Of a DNA stretch of 64,000 nucleotides, positions 36,280-45,005 are shown piece after piece (position 1 is the first letter of the stretch; the number at the start of each line of letters is the position of its first letter). This DNA comes from Synechococcus sp. CBW1107. GTDB lineage: Bacteria > Cyanobacteriota > Cyanobacteriia > PCC-6307 > Cyanobiaceae. The translations under genes and the position numbers were made by a program. Below the pieces are notes generated by a model. It saw nothing but the letters and a program-made list of their open reading frames with translations, was not told the DNA's origin and ran no database searches. The stretch spans positions 744,001 to 808,000 of the forward strand of contig NZ_CP064908.1 of NCBI RefSeq assembly GCF_015841355.1, given 5' to 3'.

Positions 36280-36627
36280 ATGCTGCGGATGCTCCTGGGC
36301 GGTGCCGTCCTCTCGCTCGGCTGGCTGACCTGTGGTCTCGTGATGATCGGCCGCGCCGAAGGCTGGAAGGCCTGCGCGTTCAACGACCAGCCGATCGGCT
36401 GCCGCGATACCCACTCCCCGGATGGCACGGTGCGCATCGTCTGGCAGGACGGCAAGGCGATGACCTACCGCCTCGAGAAACAGGGCTTCCCGTTCTCCAC
36501 TCTCCGGGATTCGCTCGGTGGGATCTGGGAGCGGCAGATCTTCGTCCAGGGCAATGCCGTGTTCACCAACAAGGCGAACGGCAATCGGATCTTTGTGCCC
36601 TTGCGTCCTGAAGCAAACCGGCCATGA
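36280..36627 (+). CDS. Secreted or anchored hypothetical protein
   Basis: 115 residues from MLRMLLGGAV, with AAGGAGAG about 10 bases before it. Signal or anchor helix LLGGAVLSLGWLTCGLVMIG, then a soluble beta-rich domain with two Cys (KACAFNDQPIGC) that may pair. It overlaps the nuclease gene by 4 bp. No family recognised. Confidence 0.55.
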   Translation: MLRMLLGGAVLSLGWLTCGLVMIGRAEGWKACAFNDQPIGCRDTHSPDGTVRIVWQDGKAMTYRLEKQGFPFSTLRDSLGGIWERQIFVQGNAVFTNKANGNRIFVPLRPEANRP

Positions 36628-37112
36628 ATGACCTCAACGGGTTCCTCCGCTGGAACTCCGGCCACCTGCTGGAGAACCGCACCCGCGGTGCCTATGCCGA
36701 GTGGCTTGTGCACCGGGCCCTGGGGCTCGATCCCGGCGAGCACCGCATCGAGTGGGCCGAGGTGGACGTGACCGATGGCGCGATCAGCCTGGAGGTGAAG
36801 TCGGCGGCCTATGTGCAGTCCTGGCCGCAGGAGGGGCGAAGCGTGATCAGCTTCCCGATCGAGCAGCGGGTCGCCACCGCCTACGTCTTCTGCCTGTTGG
36901 CGGAGCAGGACCCCGAGCTGGTGGATCCGCAGAACCTCAGCCAGTGGCGGTTTTGGGTGGTGCCCACCGCAAGGCTGCATGCCGAACGCAAATCGATCGG
37001 CATGCAACCGCTGATTCGGGCCTACGGGGAAGGCATCAGCTACGAAGAGCTGCCGGTCCGCATCGAGGCGCTGCGCCCATCAGCGCTGCGGCCGTCAGAG
37101 CAAACGTGCTAG
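36624..37112 (+). CDS. PD-(D/E)XK-superfamily nuclease-like protein
   Basis: 162 residues. N-terminal Glu in a helix (RTRGAYAEWLVHRALGL), then an Asp (EWAEVDVTDG) and the E-x-K pair in LEVKSAAYVQSW, the order expected for a PD-(D/E)XK core; a hydrophobic strand FCLLAEQ and a basic end follow. ATG overlaps the previous stop. Neighbours (Rad52, Gp157) suggest a recombination or restriction role. No recognition domain seen. Confidence 0.6.
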   Translation: MNDLNGFLRWNSGHLLENRTRGAYAEWLVHRALGLDPGEHRIEWAEVDVTDGAISLEVKSAAYVQSWPQEGRSVISFPIEQRVATAYVFCLLAEQDPELVDPQNLSQWRFWVVPTARLHAERKSIGMQPLIRAYGEGISYEELPVRIEALRPSALRPSEQTC

Positions 37113-37139
37113 TACAGGTGTACGCATGGGTACAGGGGT

Positions 37140-37427
37140 ATGGGTGTCCGTCTGCGCCGCTCCCTCGCGGAAGATGCCGGGTTCATGGAGTCCTCCATCG
37201 AGGAGTGGTCATATCTCGATGCGGAGGTGCTGCGCCACAGCCGTAGTCGCAAGGTCTGCATGACCTGCCACTGGTTTCGCCATCACGCCGGCCCTAACTG
37301 CATCCCACTGCTCACCTGCCAGCTGCACCAGGGACTGCTGGCCCACGGGGAGCACCTCACTCACCGCTGTCAGGGTTGGACCGATGACATGACGCGCCAG
37401 CGGGGCTGGGCACCGGAGGTGGCATGA
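37140..37427 (+). CDS. Small Cys/His-rich conserved protein
   Basis: 95 residues. CMTCHWFRHHAGPNCIPLLT, CQLHQGLLAHGEHLTHRCQG: four to five Cys and several His that could bind a metal; the C-terminus is DDMTRQRGWAPEVA. A truncated copy of its last codons is at 31867-31932. Its stop overlaps the LOG copy 2 start (ATGA). Looks like a picocyanobacterial or cyanophage family; function unknown. Confidence 0.65.
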   Translation: MGVRLRRSLAEDAGFMESSIEEWSYLDAEVLRHSRSRKVCMTCHWFRHHAGPNCIPLLTCQLHQGLLAHGEHLTHRCQGWTDDMTRQRGWAPEVA

Positions 37428-37982
37428 GCAACCGGCGAACGGTGGTGGGCGTGATGGGTGCGGGGGAAGGTGCCTCGGCTGCAGCCATGCGTCTGGCCGA
37501 GGAGCTGGGGGAATGCATCAGCGCCCGGGGGTGGGTTCTGCTCACCGGTGGCCGGCCGGCGGGGGTGATGGCAGCGGCCAGTCGCGGCGCGGCTCGGGTG
37601 GAGGGGCACCTGGTGGTGGGGGTGTTGCCCGGTGAAGGGAACGGTGATGACAGGCAAAAAACGGCGGACCTTGATCTGGCCGTGTTCACCGGCATGGGCA
37701 AGGCCCGCAACGTGATCAACGTGCTCAGCGCCGATGTGGTGGTGGTCTGCGGGGGAGGTGGCCCCGGCACGGCCTCGGAAGCCGCCCACGCGCTCAACGG
37801 CGGCAGGCCGCTGATCCTGCTGGCGGTGCCGGTGCTGTGGCGGGAGTTTTTCTGCTCGCTCGACAAGGGAGTACAGAACGCAAACGACGTGCAGGAGTGC
37901 TGCCGGTTGATCGAGGCCCGCCTCAAGGAGGCATGAGCCGGCCATCACCTCGAGTCCCCCTGACCCCGCAGGAAGGCTGGAT
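37362..37982 (+). repeat. Segmental duplication, copy 2 (with 31867-32491)
   Basis: Source copy in which the flanking Cys-rich and DUF1651 genes are whole. Similarity to copy 1 begins at the HRCQGW codons and ends in the first codons of DUF1651. The two copies are direct repeats about 5.5 kb apart. Confidence 0.8.
37424..37936 (+). CDS. LOG-family (TIGR00725-like) protein, copy 2
   Basis: 170 residues, differing from copy 1 at only about a dozen positions (for example E-C near residue 30 and DKGVQNANDV instead of GEGVESASAV). Same motifs: GAGEGAS, LTGGRPAG, VVVCGGGGPGTASEA. Start overlaps the Cys-rich gene by 4 bp and the stop overlaps DUF1651, so three genes are translationally coupled. Predicted nucleotide phosphoribohydrolase or nucleotide-binding protein. 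Confidence 0.85.
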   Translation: MSNRRTVVGVMGAGEGASAAAMRLAEELGECISARGWVLLTGGRPAGVMAAASRGAARVEGHLVVGVLPGEGNGDDRQKTADLDLAVFTGMGKARNVINVLSADVVVVCGGGGPGTASEAAHALNGGRPLILLAVPVLWREFFCSLDKGVQNANDVQECCRLIEARLKEA

Positions 37983-38187
37983 CAGCGACGGGCGCCAGGT
38001 GCTGCGCTTTCGCCCGACCCGCTGGGAGCGCCAGGTGCAACGGCTTGAGATCACCACCGGCGAGTTGCTTCCCGATCAGGAGATCCCCATGCTGAAATCA
38101 CGCCGGGAGCTGAGCCGGGCTGAGGCCCTCAAGCTCTGGGAGGAGAAACGCAAGGCGGGCTGGACCCCTTGCAGTCCCCAATGGTGA
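37933..38187 (+). CDS. DUF1651 protein
   Basis: 84 residues. GWISDGRQVLRFRPTRWERQ, then TGELLPDQEIPMLKSRRELS and EALKLWEEKRKAGWTPC, the compact DUF1651 pattern restricted largely to Synechococcus and Prochlorococcus. Function unknown. Its presence supports the alpha-cyanobacterial assignment. Overlaps the LOG gene by 4 bp. A stub of its first codons follows LOG copy 1. Confidence 0.8.
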   Translation: MSRPSPRVPLTPQEGWISDGRQVLRFRPTRWERQVQRLEITTGELLPDQEIPMLKSRRELSRAEALKLWEEKRKAGWTPCSPQW

Positions 38188-38394
38188 CCGCGACGACCGC
38201 CCAGAGCGATCCACCCCCCACCAAGCTGAGCTCTGAACCGATGCCCACCGCCTTGCCGATCATCAGCAGCCGTCAAGCTGGGGTGTGAGATCCGCGAGAA
38301 GGACTGGGGATTCAGTTCCCCACAGTGGTGACCAGCAGCGGTTTGCCGTACGGATGCAGGGGGAGAGGACCGATGGCGCGAAAGCCCAAGGCAA

Positions 38395-38940
38395 TCAGGT
38401 CGCCAGGCTCGGTGGCAGCTCATGGAGCGCCTGCACCACTTCAGGTTGCAGCATGACCAAGGTCGTCCCCTGTTGATTGTCGGTCGGCACCTCCAGTTGC
38501 AGGGGCAGCACGTCGCTGGGCCTGGGATCCAGGGCATGGGCGTCGAACTGGGCCGAGGCCTCGGGGATCACCTCTTCCCCCTGTCGCACCAGTTCCTCAC
38601 TGCGGTTCGGCAGATTCCAGGCACCGCCCAGGCCATCACTCAGGAGCAGCGGCCTTTGGTGATCCACCACCTGTCCTGGTGAGCGGGCCGTCAGGCGTAG
38701 GCGCCAGCCGGCTGGGTAGGCGGGATCAGGCTGCTCAAACAGGGTCATGCCCCAGGAATGACCCGAGGAATCCGTGAGGGTCCAGCGCTGTGGATCGATT
38801 GCTGCCTGGGCCTGGAGCGGCAGAACCATCAGGGTCAGGGCAAGCAGAACAGCGGCGAAGACGGGTCGCCAGTTGGGTCGATGCAACCGGTGAGGAGCAG
38901 GGCGGCAACCCGCACCAGCACCTTGAGAAGAAATGCTCAT
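38395..38940 (-). CDS. DUF3122 secreted protein
   Basis: 181 residues. Signal region [20 protein letters not shown], then [54 protein letters not shown]: the DUF3122 pattern of cyanobacteria. Role unknown, probably periplasmic or lumenal. Divergent from psbA with about 130 bp between; the operator-like dyad next to its start could control both genes. Confidence 0.75.
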   Translation of the reverse strand: MSISSQGAGAGCRPAPHRLHRPNWRPVFAAVLLALTLMVLPLQAQAAIDPQRWTLTDSSGHSWGMTLFEQPDPAYPAGWRLRLTARSPGQVVDHQRPLLLSDGLGGAWNLPNRSEELVRQGEEVIPEASAQFDAHALDPRPSDVLPLQLEVPTDNQQGTTLVMLQPEVVQALHELPPSLAT

Positions 38941-38941
38941 A

Positions 38942-38957
38942 ACGCCTATCGCGTCAT
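38942..38957. promoter_or_regulatory. Sulfide-regulon operator-like site (psbA), one mismatch
   Basis: ACG-N10-CAT, flanked as CATAACGCCTATCGCGTCAT, followed by AG. It aligns base for base in spacing with the site at 46751 (CATAATGCGGCTACACTCAT). The left half has C for T. 115 bp before the psbA ATG. No HLR1 element is visible here, unlike typical light-driven psbA promoters. Confidence 0.45.
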
Positions 38958-39072
38958 AGAAGGTTTCAACGCTACTGTTTTATCGGGAAGAGTCGGCGTC
39001 CAGCTGGTCGTCCACCACTGTGGGCCGCCCGCGCCTTCACAGCTCTCCCCAGCCCCGTCTTCATTCCTGGCC

Positions 39073-40152
39073 ATGACGACAACCATCCTCAAGCGTTCCT
39101 GGGGCAATCCATGGAACAGTTTCAAGGACTGGGTGACCAGCACCGAGAACCGCCTCTACGTGGGCTGGTTCGGTGTGCTGATGATCCCCACCCTGCTCGC
39201 CGCCACCTGCTGCTTCCTGATCGCCTTCATCGGCGCTCCACCCGTCGACATCGACGGCATCCGCGAGCCGGTCTCCGGGGGACTTCTCTACGGCAATAAC
39301 ATCATCACCGCCGCGGTGGTCCCCTCCAGCAACGCCATCGGCCTGCACTTCTACCCGATCTGGGCCGCCTCCAGCCTCGACGAATGGCTCTACAACGGCG
39401 GCCCCTACCAGCTGATCATCTTTCACTTCCTCATCGGCATCTTCTGCTGGATGGGCCGCGAGTGGGAACTCAGCTACCGCCTCGGCATGCGCCCCTGGAT
39501 CGCCGTGGCCTATTCCGCACCGGTGGCCGCCGCCACGGCCGTTCTGCTGATCTACTCGATCGGGCAGGGTTCCTTCTCCGACGGCATGCCTCTGGGCATC
39601 TCCGGCACCTTCAACTTCATGCTGGTGCTCCAGGCCGAGCACAACGTGCTCATGCACCCCTTTCACATGCTCGGCGTGGCCGGCGTGTTCGGCGGCAGCC
39701 TGTTCTCGGCCATGCACGGCTCGCTCGTCACCAGCTCACTGGTGCGGGAGACCACGGAAACCGAGAGCCAGAACCGCGGTTACAAATTCGGCCAGGAGGA
39801 GGAGACCTACAACATCGTGGCGGCCCACGGTTACTTCGGCCGGCTGATCTTCCAGTACGCCTCCTTCAACAACAGCCGCAGCCTGCACTTTGTCCTGGCG
39901 GCCTGGCCCGTGGTGGGCATCTGGTTCGCGGCCCTGTCCGTGGCCAGCTTCTCGTTCAACCTCAACGGCCTGAATTTCAACCATTCGATCGTGGATCACC
40001 AGGGCCGGGTGGTGAACACCTGGGCCGACATCCTCAATCGGGGCGGTCTGGGCATCGAGGCGATGCATGAGCGCAACGTGCACAACTTCCCCCTCGATCT
40101 GGCCACGACCGCCAGCACCCCCGTGGTGCTCAGCGCGCCGGCGATCGGTTAG
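39073..40152 (+). CDS. psbA: Photosystem II D1 protein, divergent copy
   Basis: 359 residues, numbering as canonical D1. Present: Tyr161, Asp170, Glu189, His190, His198, His215, Ser264, His272, His332, Glu333, His337, Asp342, Ala344, so the Mn-cluster, P680 and quinone-iron ligands are intact and a C-terminal extension of 15 residues can be cut. Glu130 marks the D1:2-like (high-light) type. Unusual: Ala98 for Glu, Trp126 for Tyr, Ala144 for Cys, Ser162 for Pro (next to TyrZ), Arg235 for Tyr. Sits in a cluster with petC and sqr, and has an operator-like site instead of HLR1. I infer a condition-specific D1, perhaps for sulfide or low oxygen. Confidence 0.95.
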   Translation: MTTTILKRSWGNPWNSFKDWVTSTENRLYVGWFGVLMIPTLLAATCCFLIAFIGAPPVDIDGIREPVSGGLLYGNNIITAAVVPSSNAIGLHFYPIWAASSLDEWLYNGGPYQLIIFHFLIGIFCWMGREWELSYRLGMRPWIAVAYSAPVAAATAVLLIYSIGQGSFSDGMPLGISGTFNFMLVLQAEHNVLMHPFHMLGVAGVFGGSLFSAMHGSLVTSSLVRETTETESQNRGYKFGQEEETYNIVAAHGYFGRLIFQYASFNNSRSLHFVLAAWPVVGIWFAALSVASFSFNLNGLNFNHSIVDHQGRVVNTWADILNRGGLGIEAMHERNVHNFPLDLATTASTPVVLSAPAIG

Positions 40153-40331
40153 CGGGACTTTGACCCCCGCCCAGTCGATCCCTCTTCGCTCAACGGTCTG
40201 AGCATCGAACCGGGGCCTGGAGTGATCCGGGCCCTTGTCGATCTCCAGGATCCCTGCCGATCACCCGTGGGCCTCCTGTCCAGACTTCAGATGATGCCGC
40301 CGACGCGGACCAGTTCCCTTGCCCTGGCACC

Positions 40332-40535
40332 ATGCCCTTCGCCCTGAATTTCGTCCATCCAGTGCTCATGTGGGTGCTGCTTGGCCTGATGCTCTACTCG
40401 GGCTACCTCGGCTTCAAGGCCAGCCTGATCCGCAAGGTGAGCGCCGAGGAACGCAAGACGATGGTTCCCCTGCGTTTTGGCCAGCGTCACGCCCAGCTCG
40501 GTGCGGTGATCCTGGGCCTCACCCTGCCCCCTGCG
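40332..40535 (+). pseudogene. DUF4079 membrane protein, 5' part (split by IS)
   Basis: MPFALNFVHPVLMWVLLGLM, then LYSGYLGFKASLIRKV and FGQRHAQLGAVILGLTLP: N-terminal half of a DUF4079 (cytochrome b561-like fold) protein. After codons near 40530 it runs into the IS3 left inverted repeat. The second half resumes at 42369. Before insertion it would have been the second gene of a psbA-DUF4079-DUF3365-petC cluster. Confidence 0.8.
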
Positions 40536-40591
40536 TCAGGAAAGTTGTCCGCTCGGTCTGACCCATCCACCAGGGGGCCAAACCGACGACC

Positions 40592-41101
40592 ATGAAACCG
40601 ACCTATGACACCGCTGTGCGGGACCAAGTCCGCCAGCGCATGAGCCCGCCAAACCGGGAGAGCGTGGCCGAGATCGCCCGCTCTACCGGGATCACGACCC
40701 AGACCCTCTACAACTGGCGCAGCCAGTGGCAGAAGCAGGGTCAGCTCGTGCCAGCCACCACCAAGCCGCCAGAGCAGTGGAGCGCTCTCGACAAGCTGGC
40801 CGCTGTGATCCAGGCGGCCGGCCTGAGTGGCCCTGATCTCGGGGCCTTCTGCCGTGAGCGGGGCCTCTACCCCAAACAGCTTGCCCGCTGGCGGCAGGCC
40901 GCCGAGGATGCCAATGGCCCCAGCGCTCCGAGCATGGCTGATCAGCGAGAACTTCAGCGTAAGAATCAGGAGCTGATTCGCCAGAATCGCCGCTTACAAC
41001 GCGAATTGGAGAAGAAGGAGAAGGCTCTCTCGGAGGCGGCAACACTGCTGATGCTCTCAAAAAAGCTCGATCAGCTGTGGCCACGGGACGAGGAACAATG
41101 A
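40592..41101 (+). CDS. IS3-family OrfA
   Basis: 169 residues. Helix-turn-helix near residues 25-45 (SVAEIARSTGITTQTLYNWR) and a Leu/Lys/Glu-rich coiled-coil end. Contains the slippery heptamer A AAA AAG at 41059-41065 in the right phase for a -1 shift into OrfB. OrfA recognises the IS ends. Confidence 0.85.
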   Translation: MKPTYDTAVRDQVRQRMSPPNRESVAEIARSTGITTQTLYNWRSQWQKQGQLVPATTKPPEQWSALDKLAAVIQAAGLSGPDLGAFCRERGLYPKQLARWRQAAEDANGPSAPSMADQRELQRKNQELIRQNRRLQRELEKKEKALSEAATLLMLSKKLDQLWPRDEEQ

Positions 41102-42156
41102 TCCCGCCAGAGGATAGAAGTCAGCTGATGGAATTGTTCCGAGAAGGTCTCAAAGAAGGGGCTTCTGCCACGGCGATTGCAGATCTGATCGGTATCTGCT
41201 CACGCACGTTACGGCGCTGGGGCATTGCGTTCCAGACACATGGATTCAGCCAGGATCGCCGCAAAGGCTCTCCACGGAATGTGGCGCACCGATTCACACC
41301 AGAAGAGCGGCAGCGCTTAATTCACATCGTCAACGATCCGCGATTCGCGGACCTCACTCCCGCCCAGATCGTGGCCATCCTTGCCGAGGAGCGAATCTAT
41401 GTGGGTTCAGAGTCCACGATTTACCGCATCATGCGGCAAGAGGGTCTGCTGAACCACCGTGGCAGAACCCGCCTGCCGCGTGAGCCCAGGGAGGTTCCGG
41501 TGTTGGAAGCAACGGGCATCCATCAAGTACTGGCCTGGGATATCACCCTCCTCCCCGGCCCCGTGAAGGGGCAGTTCTATTACCTCTACATGGTGATGGA
41601 TGTATGGAGCCGGCGCATCCTCGGCGCAGAGGTGCATGAGCATGAATGTAGCGAGTTGGCCAGCGCATTCTTTGATCGTGTCTGCCGCGATGAAGGGATC
41701 AGCAAGGAGACTGCTGCGGTCCTGCACTCGGACAATGGCGCCCCCATGCGCTCATTCACTCTGGCGGCCAAGATGGCGGAGCTGGGGGTGTCGCTTTCGT
41801 TCTCGAGGCCACGCGTCAGCAATGACAACGCCTATGCCGAGTCGTGGTTCCGCACGATGAAATACCACCAGAGTTATCCGCTCAGGCGATTCCGGGATCT
41901 GCTTTCGGTGAAAGCCTGGGTGGATGGCTTTGTCGAGTGGTACAACGCTGAGCACCGGCACAGCGGCATCAAGTACGTGACGCCCAATCAGCGCCATTAC
42001 GGCCAGGCTGACGCGATCTGCGCCATCCGCCAACAGACCTATGAGGAAGCTCGGCAGAGGCATCCTCAGCGCTGGAGCCGGCCACCCCGCAACTGGTTAC
42101 AGCCACAGGTTGTGAGCATCAACCATCCGCGACCGCAGAAACCTGTGGCTGCTTGA
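41077..42156 (+). CDS. IS3-family OrfB transposase (rve/DDE)
   Basis: 359 residues as a separate frame; the frame is already open upstream to the A AAA AAG site, so an OrfAB fusion can form. Integrase core with DDE: Asp in VLAWDITLLPG, Asp in VLHSDNGAPM, Glu in NAYAESWFRTMK. N-terminal HTH (GASATAIADLIGICSRTLRR). Apparently intact, so the element may still move. Confidence 0.9.
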   Translation: MATGRGTMIPPEDRSQLMELFREGLKEGASATAIADLIGICSRTLRRWGIAFQTHGFSQDRRKGSPRNVAHRFTPEERQRLIHIVNDPRFADLTPAQIVAILAEERIYVGSESTIYRIMRQEGLLNHRGRTRLPREPREVPVLEATGIHQVLAWDITLLPGPVKGQFYYLYMVMDVWSRRILGAEVHEHECSELASAFFDRVCRDEGISKETAAVLHSDNGAPMRSFTLAAKMAELGVSLSFSRPRVSNDNAYAESWFRTMKYHQSYPLRRFRDLLSVKAWVDGFVEWYNAEHRHSGIKYVTPNQRHYGQADAICAIRQQTYEEARQRHPQRWSRPPRNWLQPQVVSINHPRPQKPVAA

Positions 42157-42368
42157 CCCTCAACAATCCAGGCCCCCGTGGCTGTCCGATGGCGCCCCTC
42201 CAAGGGCGCGATCGGCAACAGCCGCGATCAGGGGCCGGACGCCCCAACCCCGACCGAAGACAGCCATCGATGACAACAACACCCCGGCCGTGCGGCCCCT
42301 GAACCTCAACTCGCAGTACAGTCCATCTCGGTGCTCAGCTCAGCACCCCGAGCGGACAACTTCCCTGA

Positions 42369-42656
42369 TAGGTCCCGCTGCTGGGAGCTGCCGGGGGGAT
42401 GGCTGCCACCTTCCTCAAGAACGGCAAGCTGATCATCGGCCCCCACCTGTTCGTGGGGCTGACCGTTGTCGTGCTGGTGATCGCGACGGCCTCCCTGGGC
42501 CCTTCCCTCCAGAAGGGCAAGGACTGGGCTCGGGGCCTGCACGTAGCCATCAATGGGGGGGTGCTGCTGCTGTTCGGCTGGCAGGCCATCAGCGGCATCG
42601 CCATCGTCCAGAAGCTGCTGAGTTCAGCGGCAGCACCAACGTCCCTTGGCACCTGA
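42369..42656 (+). pseudogene. DUF4079 membrane protein, 3' part
   Basis: Frame VPLLGAAGGMAATFLKNGKL, IIGPHLFVGLTVVVLVIA, then KGKDWARGLHVAINGGVLLL and GWQAISGIAIVQKLL, the second half of DUF4079. Joined to 40332-40535 it gives a normal four-helix protein. The ATG at 42399 could start a short product. The DUF3365 gene starts 5 bp after its stop. Confidence 0.8.
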
Positions 42657-42660
42657 TCCG

Positions 42661-43305
42661 ATGACCTCCACCACTCTTCTCCAGCGGCTGGCACGGCGGG
42701 CCCTCTCCACCCTGCTGCTGATGCTTGTCGGCGTTGGGCTGTTGACAGCCCTGCCGAGCACCACCCTGGCTGCCGAGGCCACGCCACCGGTCGACTCGGC
42801 AGCCCTCGCCAAGGCCGTGGTGGCGATGGAGCAGCTCGATCAGATGCGCATCTCCCTGGCCTCCACGCTCGAGGGCCGCACCGAGGAGCCCACCATCGAA
42901 ACAATGAAGGAGGTGTGCAAACCGGTGGGCATGCGGGCCATCGCCATCGGTAAGGAGAACGGCTGGCAGGTGCGTCAGGTGGCCGGCAAGTACCGCAACC
43001 CCGACCACGCCCCCGCCAACCCTCAGGAGAGTCAGGTGATCGATCTGTTCACCAGACATCCTGAGATCAACGGGCTCTGGGAACCGGCCATGGCAGAACA
43101 AGGTACCGGCCTGAACTACTACCGCCGCATCAACGTGCAGCCGAGTTGCCTGGCCTGCCACGGCACCAAGGCCAGTCGGCCGGCATTCATCAAGGACAAC
43201 TACCCCGACGACAAGGCCTTCGACTTCAAGGTGGGTGACCTGCGCGGCATGTATGCCGTGCACCTGCCGGAGGTTCAGGCGGCTCTCGCCGCCGCCGCGG
43301 GCTGA
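42661..43305 (+). CDS. DUF3365 c-type heme protein (Tll0287-like)
   Basis: 214 residues. Signal peptide ([25 protein letters not shown]) and mature PAS-like DUF3365 domain with one heme-c site CLACHG near residue 162. Thermosynechococcus Tll0287 of this family has a heme with His/Cys axial ligands and is thought to be a redox sensor. Here it lies between psbA/DUF4079 and petC, so a lumenal redox role linked to the photosynthetic chain is likely. Intact; transcription from the psbA promoter would now have to cross the IS. Confidence 0.85.
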   Translation: MTSTTLLQRLARRALSTLLLMLVGVGLLTALPSTTLAAEATPPVDSAALAKAVVAMEQLDQMRISLASTLEGRTEEPTIETMKEVCKPVGMRAIAIGKENGWQVRQVAGKYRNPDHAPANPQESQVIDLFTRHPEINGLWEPAMAEQGTGLNYYRRINVQPSCLACHGTKASRPAFIKDNYPDDKAFDFKVGDLRGMYAVHLPEVQAALAAAAG

Positions 43306-43335
43306 GCCACGCCAGCCCAAGGATTTCTCTGCTTT

Positions 43336-43351
43336 ATGTGTATCTCGTCAT
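43336..43351. promoter_or_regulatory. Sulfide-regulon operator (petC)
   Basis: ATG-N10-CAT within CTTTATGTGTATCTCGTCAT, then AGG. TTATG...CATAG arms match at four of five bases. 25 bp before the petC ATG. Confidence 0.6.
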
Positions 43352-43375
43352 AGGCCGAACTGGAAGTCCAGGGTC

Positions 43376-43924
43376 ATGGCCCTCATTCCCTCACGACCGT
43401 CCAGCAGCGAGGCCCCCAACCTGGGCCGTCGTCAGTTCATGAACCTGCTCACCTTCGGTGCCGTCACCGGGGTGGCGCTCGGCGCCCTCTATCCGGTGGT
43501 GCGCTACTTCATCCCTCCACGGGAGGCTGGCTTATCGGGTGGTGCCCTTGCCCTGGATGAACTCGGCAATCCGATCGCGGCCAACGGCTGGCTGGCCAGC
43601 CACCCGGAAGGCGACCGCAGCCTGGTGCAGGGCCTCAAGGGCGATCCCACCTGTCTGATCGTCGAAGGGCAGGGTGCCATCGGTGCCATCGGCATCCATG
43701 CCATCTGCACCCATCTGGGTTGCGTGGTCCCCTGGAACAGCGGCGAGAACAAGTTCATCTGCCCCTGCCACGGCAGCCAGTACGACCCTGAGGGGGCTGT
43801 GGTCCGCGGTCCCGCCCCGCTCCCCCGGGCCATGGCCCATGTGGCGGTGGCTGGCGAACGGGTGCAGCTCAACCCCTGGAGCGAAATCGATCCCCGCGCC
43901 GGGGGGAAGCCGTGGTGGAGCTGA
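43376..43924 (+). CDS. petC: Cytochrome b6f Rieske iron-sulfur protein
   Basis: 182 residues from [30 protein letters not shown] is the twin-arginine type membrane anchor; the 2Fe-2S motifs are CTHLGC and CPCHGS, and a [12 protein letters not shown] loop follows. Length equals normal PetC. Cyanobacteria often have several petC genes. Its place between a heme protein and sqr, with a sulfide-type operator, suggests an alternative Rieske subunit for plastoquinol oxidation when SQR feeds electrons into the plastoquinone pool. Confidence 0.93.
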   Translation: MALIPSRPSSSEAPNLGRRQFMNLLTFGAVTGVALGALYPVVRYFIPPREAGLSGGALALDELGNPIAANGWLASHPEGDRSLVQGLKGDPTCLIVEGQGAIGAIGIHAICTHLGCVVPWNSGENKFICPCHGSQYDPEGAVVRGPAPLPRAMAHVAVAGERVQLNPWSEIDPRAGGKPWWS

Positions 43925-43954
43925 GCTTGGTGTGAGGGATCTGGCTCCAGCTGG

Positions 43955-44896
43955 TCAGGACGGCTCTACGGAGGGACAGATCGAGGTCCGGTTGAAATTG
44001 GCGAAGTCGAAGCTTTGGCCCTCGCCATCCTGCTCCTCCATCATGTCCACGAAGCGCTCACCGAAGAGCACCTGGGCAATTGGGTAGTTGTGATGGGCGT
44101 GGATCGGCCGCTCCAGAGTTTCGTCAATGCCACTGAACGAAATCACGATGTCGGCTTGGCTTGCGGTCAGCTCCTGGGGAGTAAGTCTATGCAAGGGGCT
44201 GTGCTGATCGATCGCATGCATCACTGTCCAGGTGAGCAGGAAGAGAGGCGCACAATCGCGGTTCAACGTCATCGGGTGCAGACGTCGCATCCGGTGACCT
44301 TCCGAAGTGCGCTCATCGATGGCGAGATAGGTCCGAATCTTGGCATCGAGAATGGTCTTGCGCCGTTCATTGGCCACACGGAACATCAAGGTGGGCAGTC
44401 CGTTATAGGCATGTACGGTAGCCACATCCGAGAACAGGATCCGCGCTGTGGACCTCGAGAAACGGCTGAAGGTCGATCCTGTGATCAGGGCAATTAAAAT
44501 CAACCCCACCAATGACTCGATGGTGACAATCAGATTCGTGAAGAGACTGCTGGGATAGAGCGCTCCATAGCCGATCGCCCCCAGGGTGTGCACGCTGAAG
44601 AAGAATGCTTCCAGGAAACTTGTTGCAGGGCCAGCCACGCCCGAGATCCCATGGGGATCCAGCCAATAAAGGGCGGCGAACACCAGGTGGAGAAGCACGT
44701 ATCCCACGGCGATCAACGCAAAGAAGACCGGCCACGGAACGGCCAGCATCAGGTGATTGGGATAGCGCCACTGGCGCATCCAGTCGGCTGGATTCACCGA
44801 CGAGAAGATGCCGCCATGCTTCTGGAGCCGCACCGGAGGCACTCGGTCGCCCTCAGCTGAAGCCTGTTGCCATGGCGCCATCGAACGCACCGTCAT
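43955..44896 (-). CDS. KirBac-type inward-rectifier potassium channel
   Basis: 313 residues from MTVRSMAPWQ (in-frame alternatives: ATG 44932, which contains the operator dyad's right arm). Two membrane helices flank the pore with selectivity sequence HTLGAIGYGALYP (TxGYG type). A cytosolic immunoglobulin-like IRK domain follows (LMFRVANERRKTILDAKIRT, HPLHRLTPQEL-like). Divergent from sqr with a shared operator, so it may be co-regulated and respond to membrane potential changes. Confidence 0.82.
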   Translation of the reverse strand: MTVRSMAPWQQASAEGDRVPPVRLQKHGGIFSSVNPADWMRQWRYPNHLMLAVPWPVFFALIAVGYVLLHLVFAALYWLDPHGISGVAGPATSFLEAFFFSVHTLGAIGYGALYPSSLFTNLIVTIESLVGLILIALITGSTFSRFSRSTARILFSDVATVHAYNGLPTLMFRVANERRKTILDAKIRTYLAIDERTSEGHRMRRLHPMTLNRDCAPLFLLTWTVMHAIDQHSPLHRLTPQELTASQADIVISFSGIDETLERPIHAHHNYPIAQVLFGERFVDMMEEQDGEGQSFDFANFNRTSICPSVEPS

Positions 44897-44920
44897 CACG
44901 CCAACAGACTTTATCCTCCT

Positions 44921-44936
44921 ATGCGCTTGCAAGCAT
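44921..44936. promoter_or_regulatory. Sulfide-regulon operator (Kir/SQR)
   Basis: ATG-CGCTTGCAAG-CAT between the divergent Kir and SQR genes, with the inner palindrome CTTGCAAG and flanks TATG/CATG. About 70 bp before the SQR start. Confidence 0.55.
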
Positions 44937-45005
44937 GTATTTATGTATGGGATGCCACCGTTTCACCAGGGCCTGACTAGACAGAGGAAGGCTCAGAGGT
45001 GATCG

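Larger units (their letters stand above)
40536..42368 (+). mobile_element. IS3-family insertion sequence
   Basis: Ends are imperfect 21-bp inverted repeats: TCAGGAAAGTTGTCCGCTCGG at 40536-40556 (given here in two parts as TCAGGAAAG and TTGTCCGCTCGG) and its partner at 42348-42368 with one mismatch. Contains overlapping orfA and orfB. It interrupts the DUF4079 gene. A target duplication could not be fixed, because the outer bases of the repeats are uncertain by a few positions. Confidence 0.85.
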
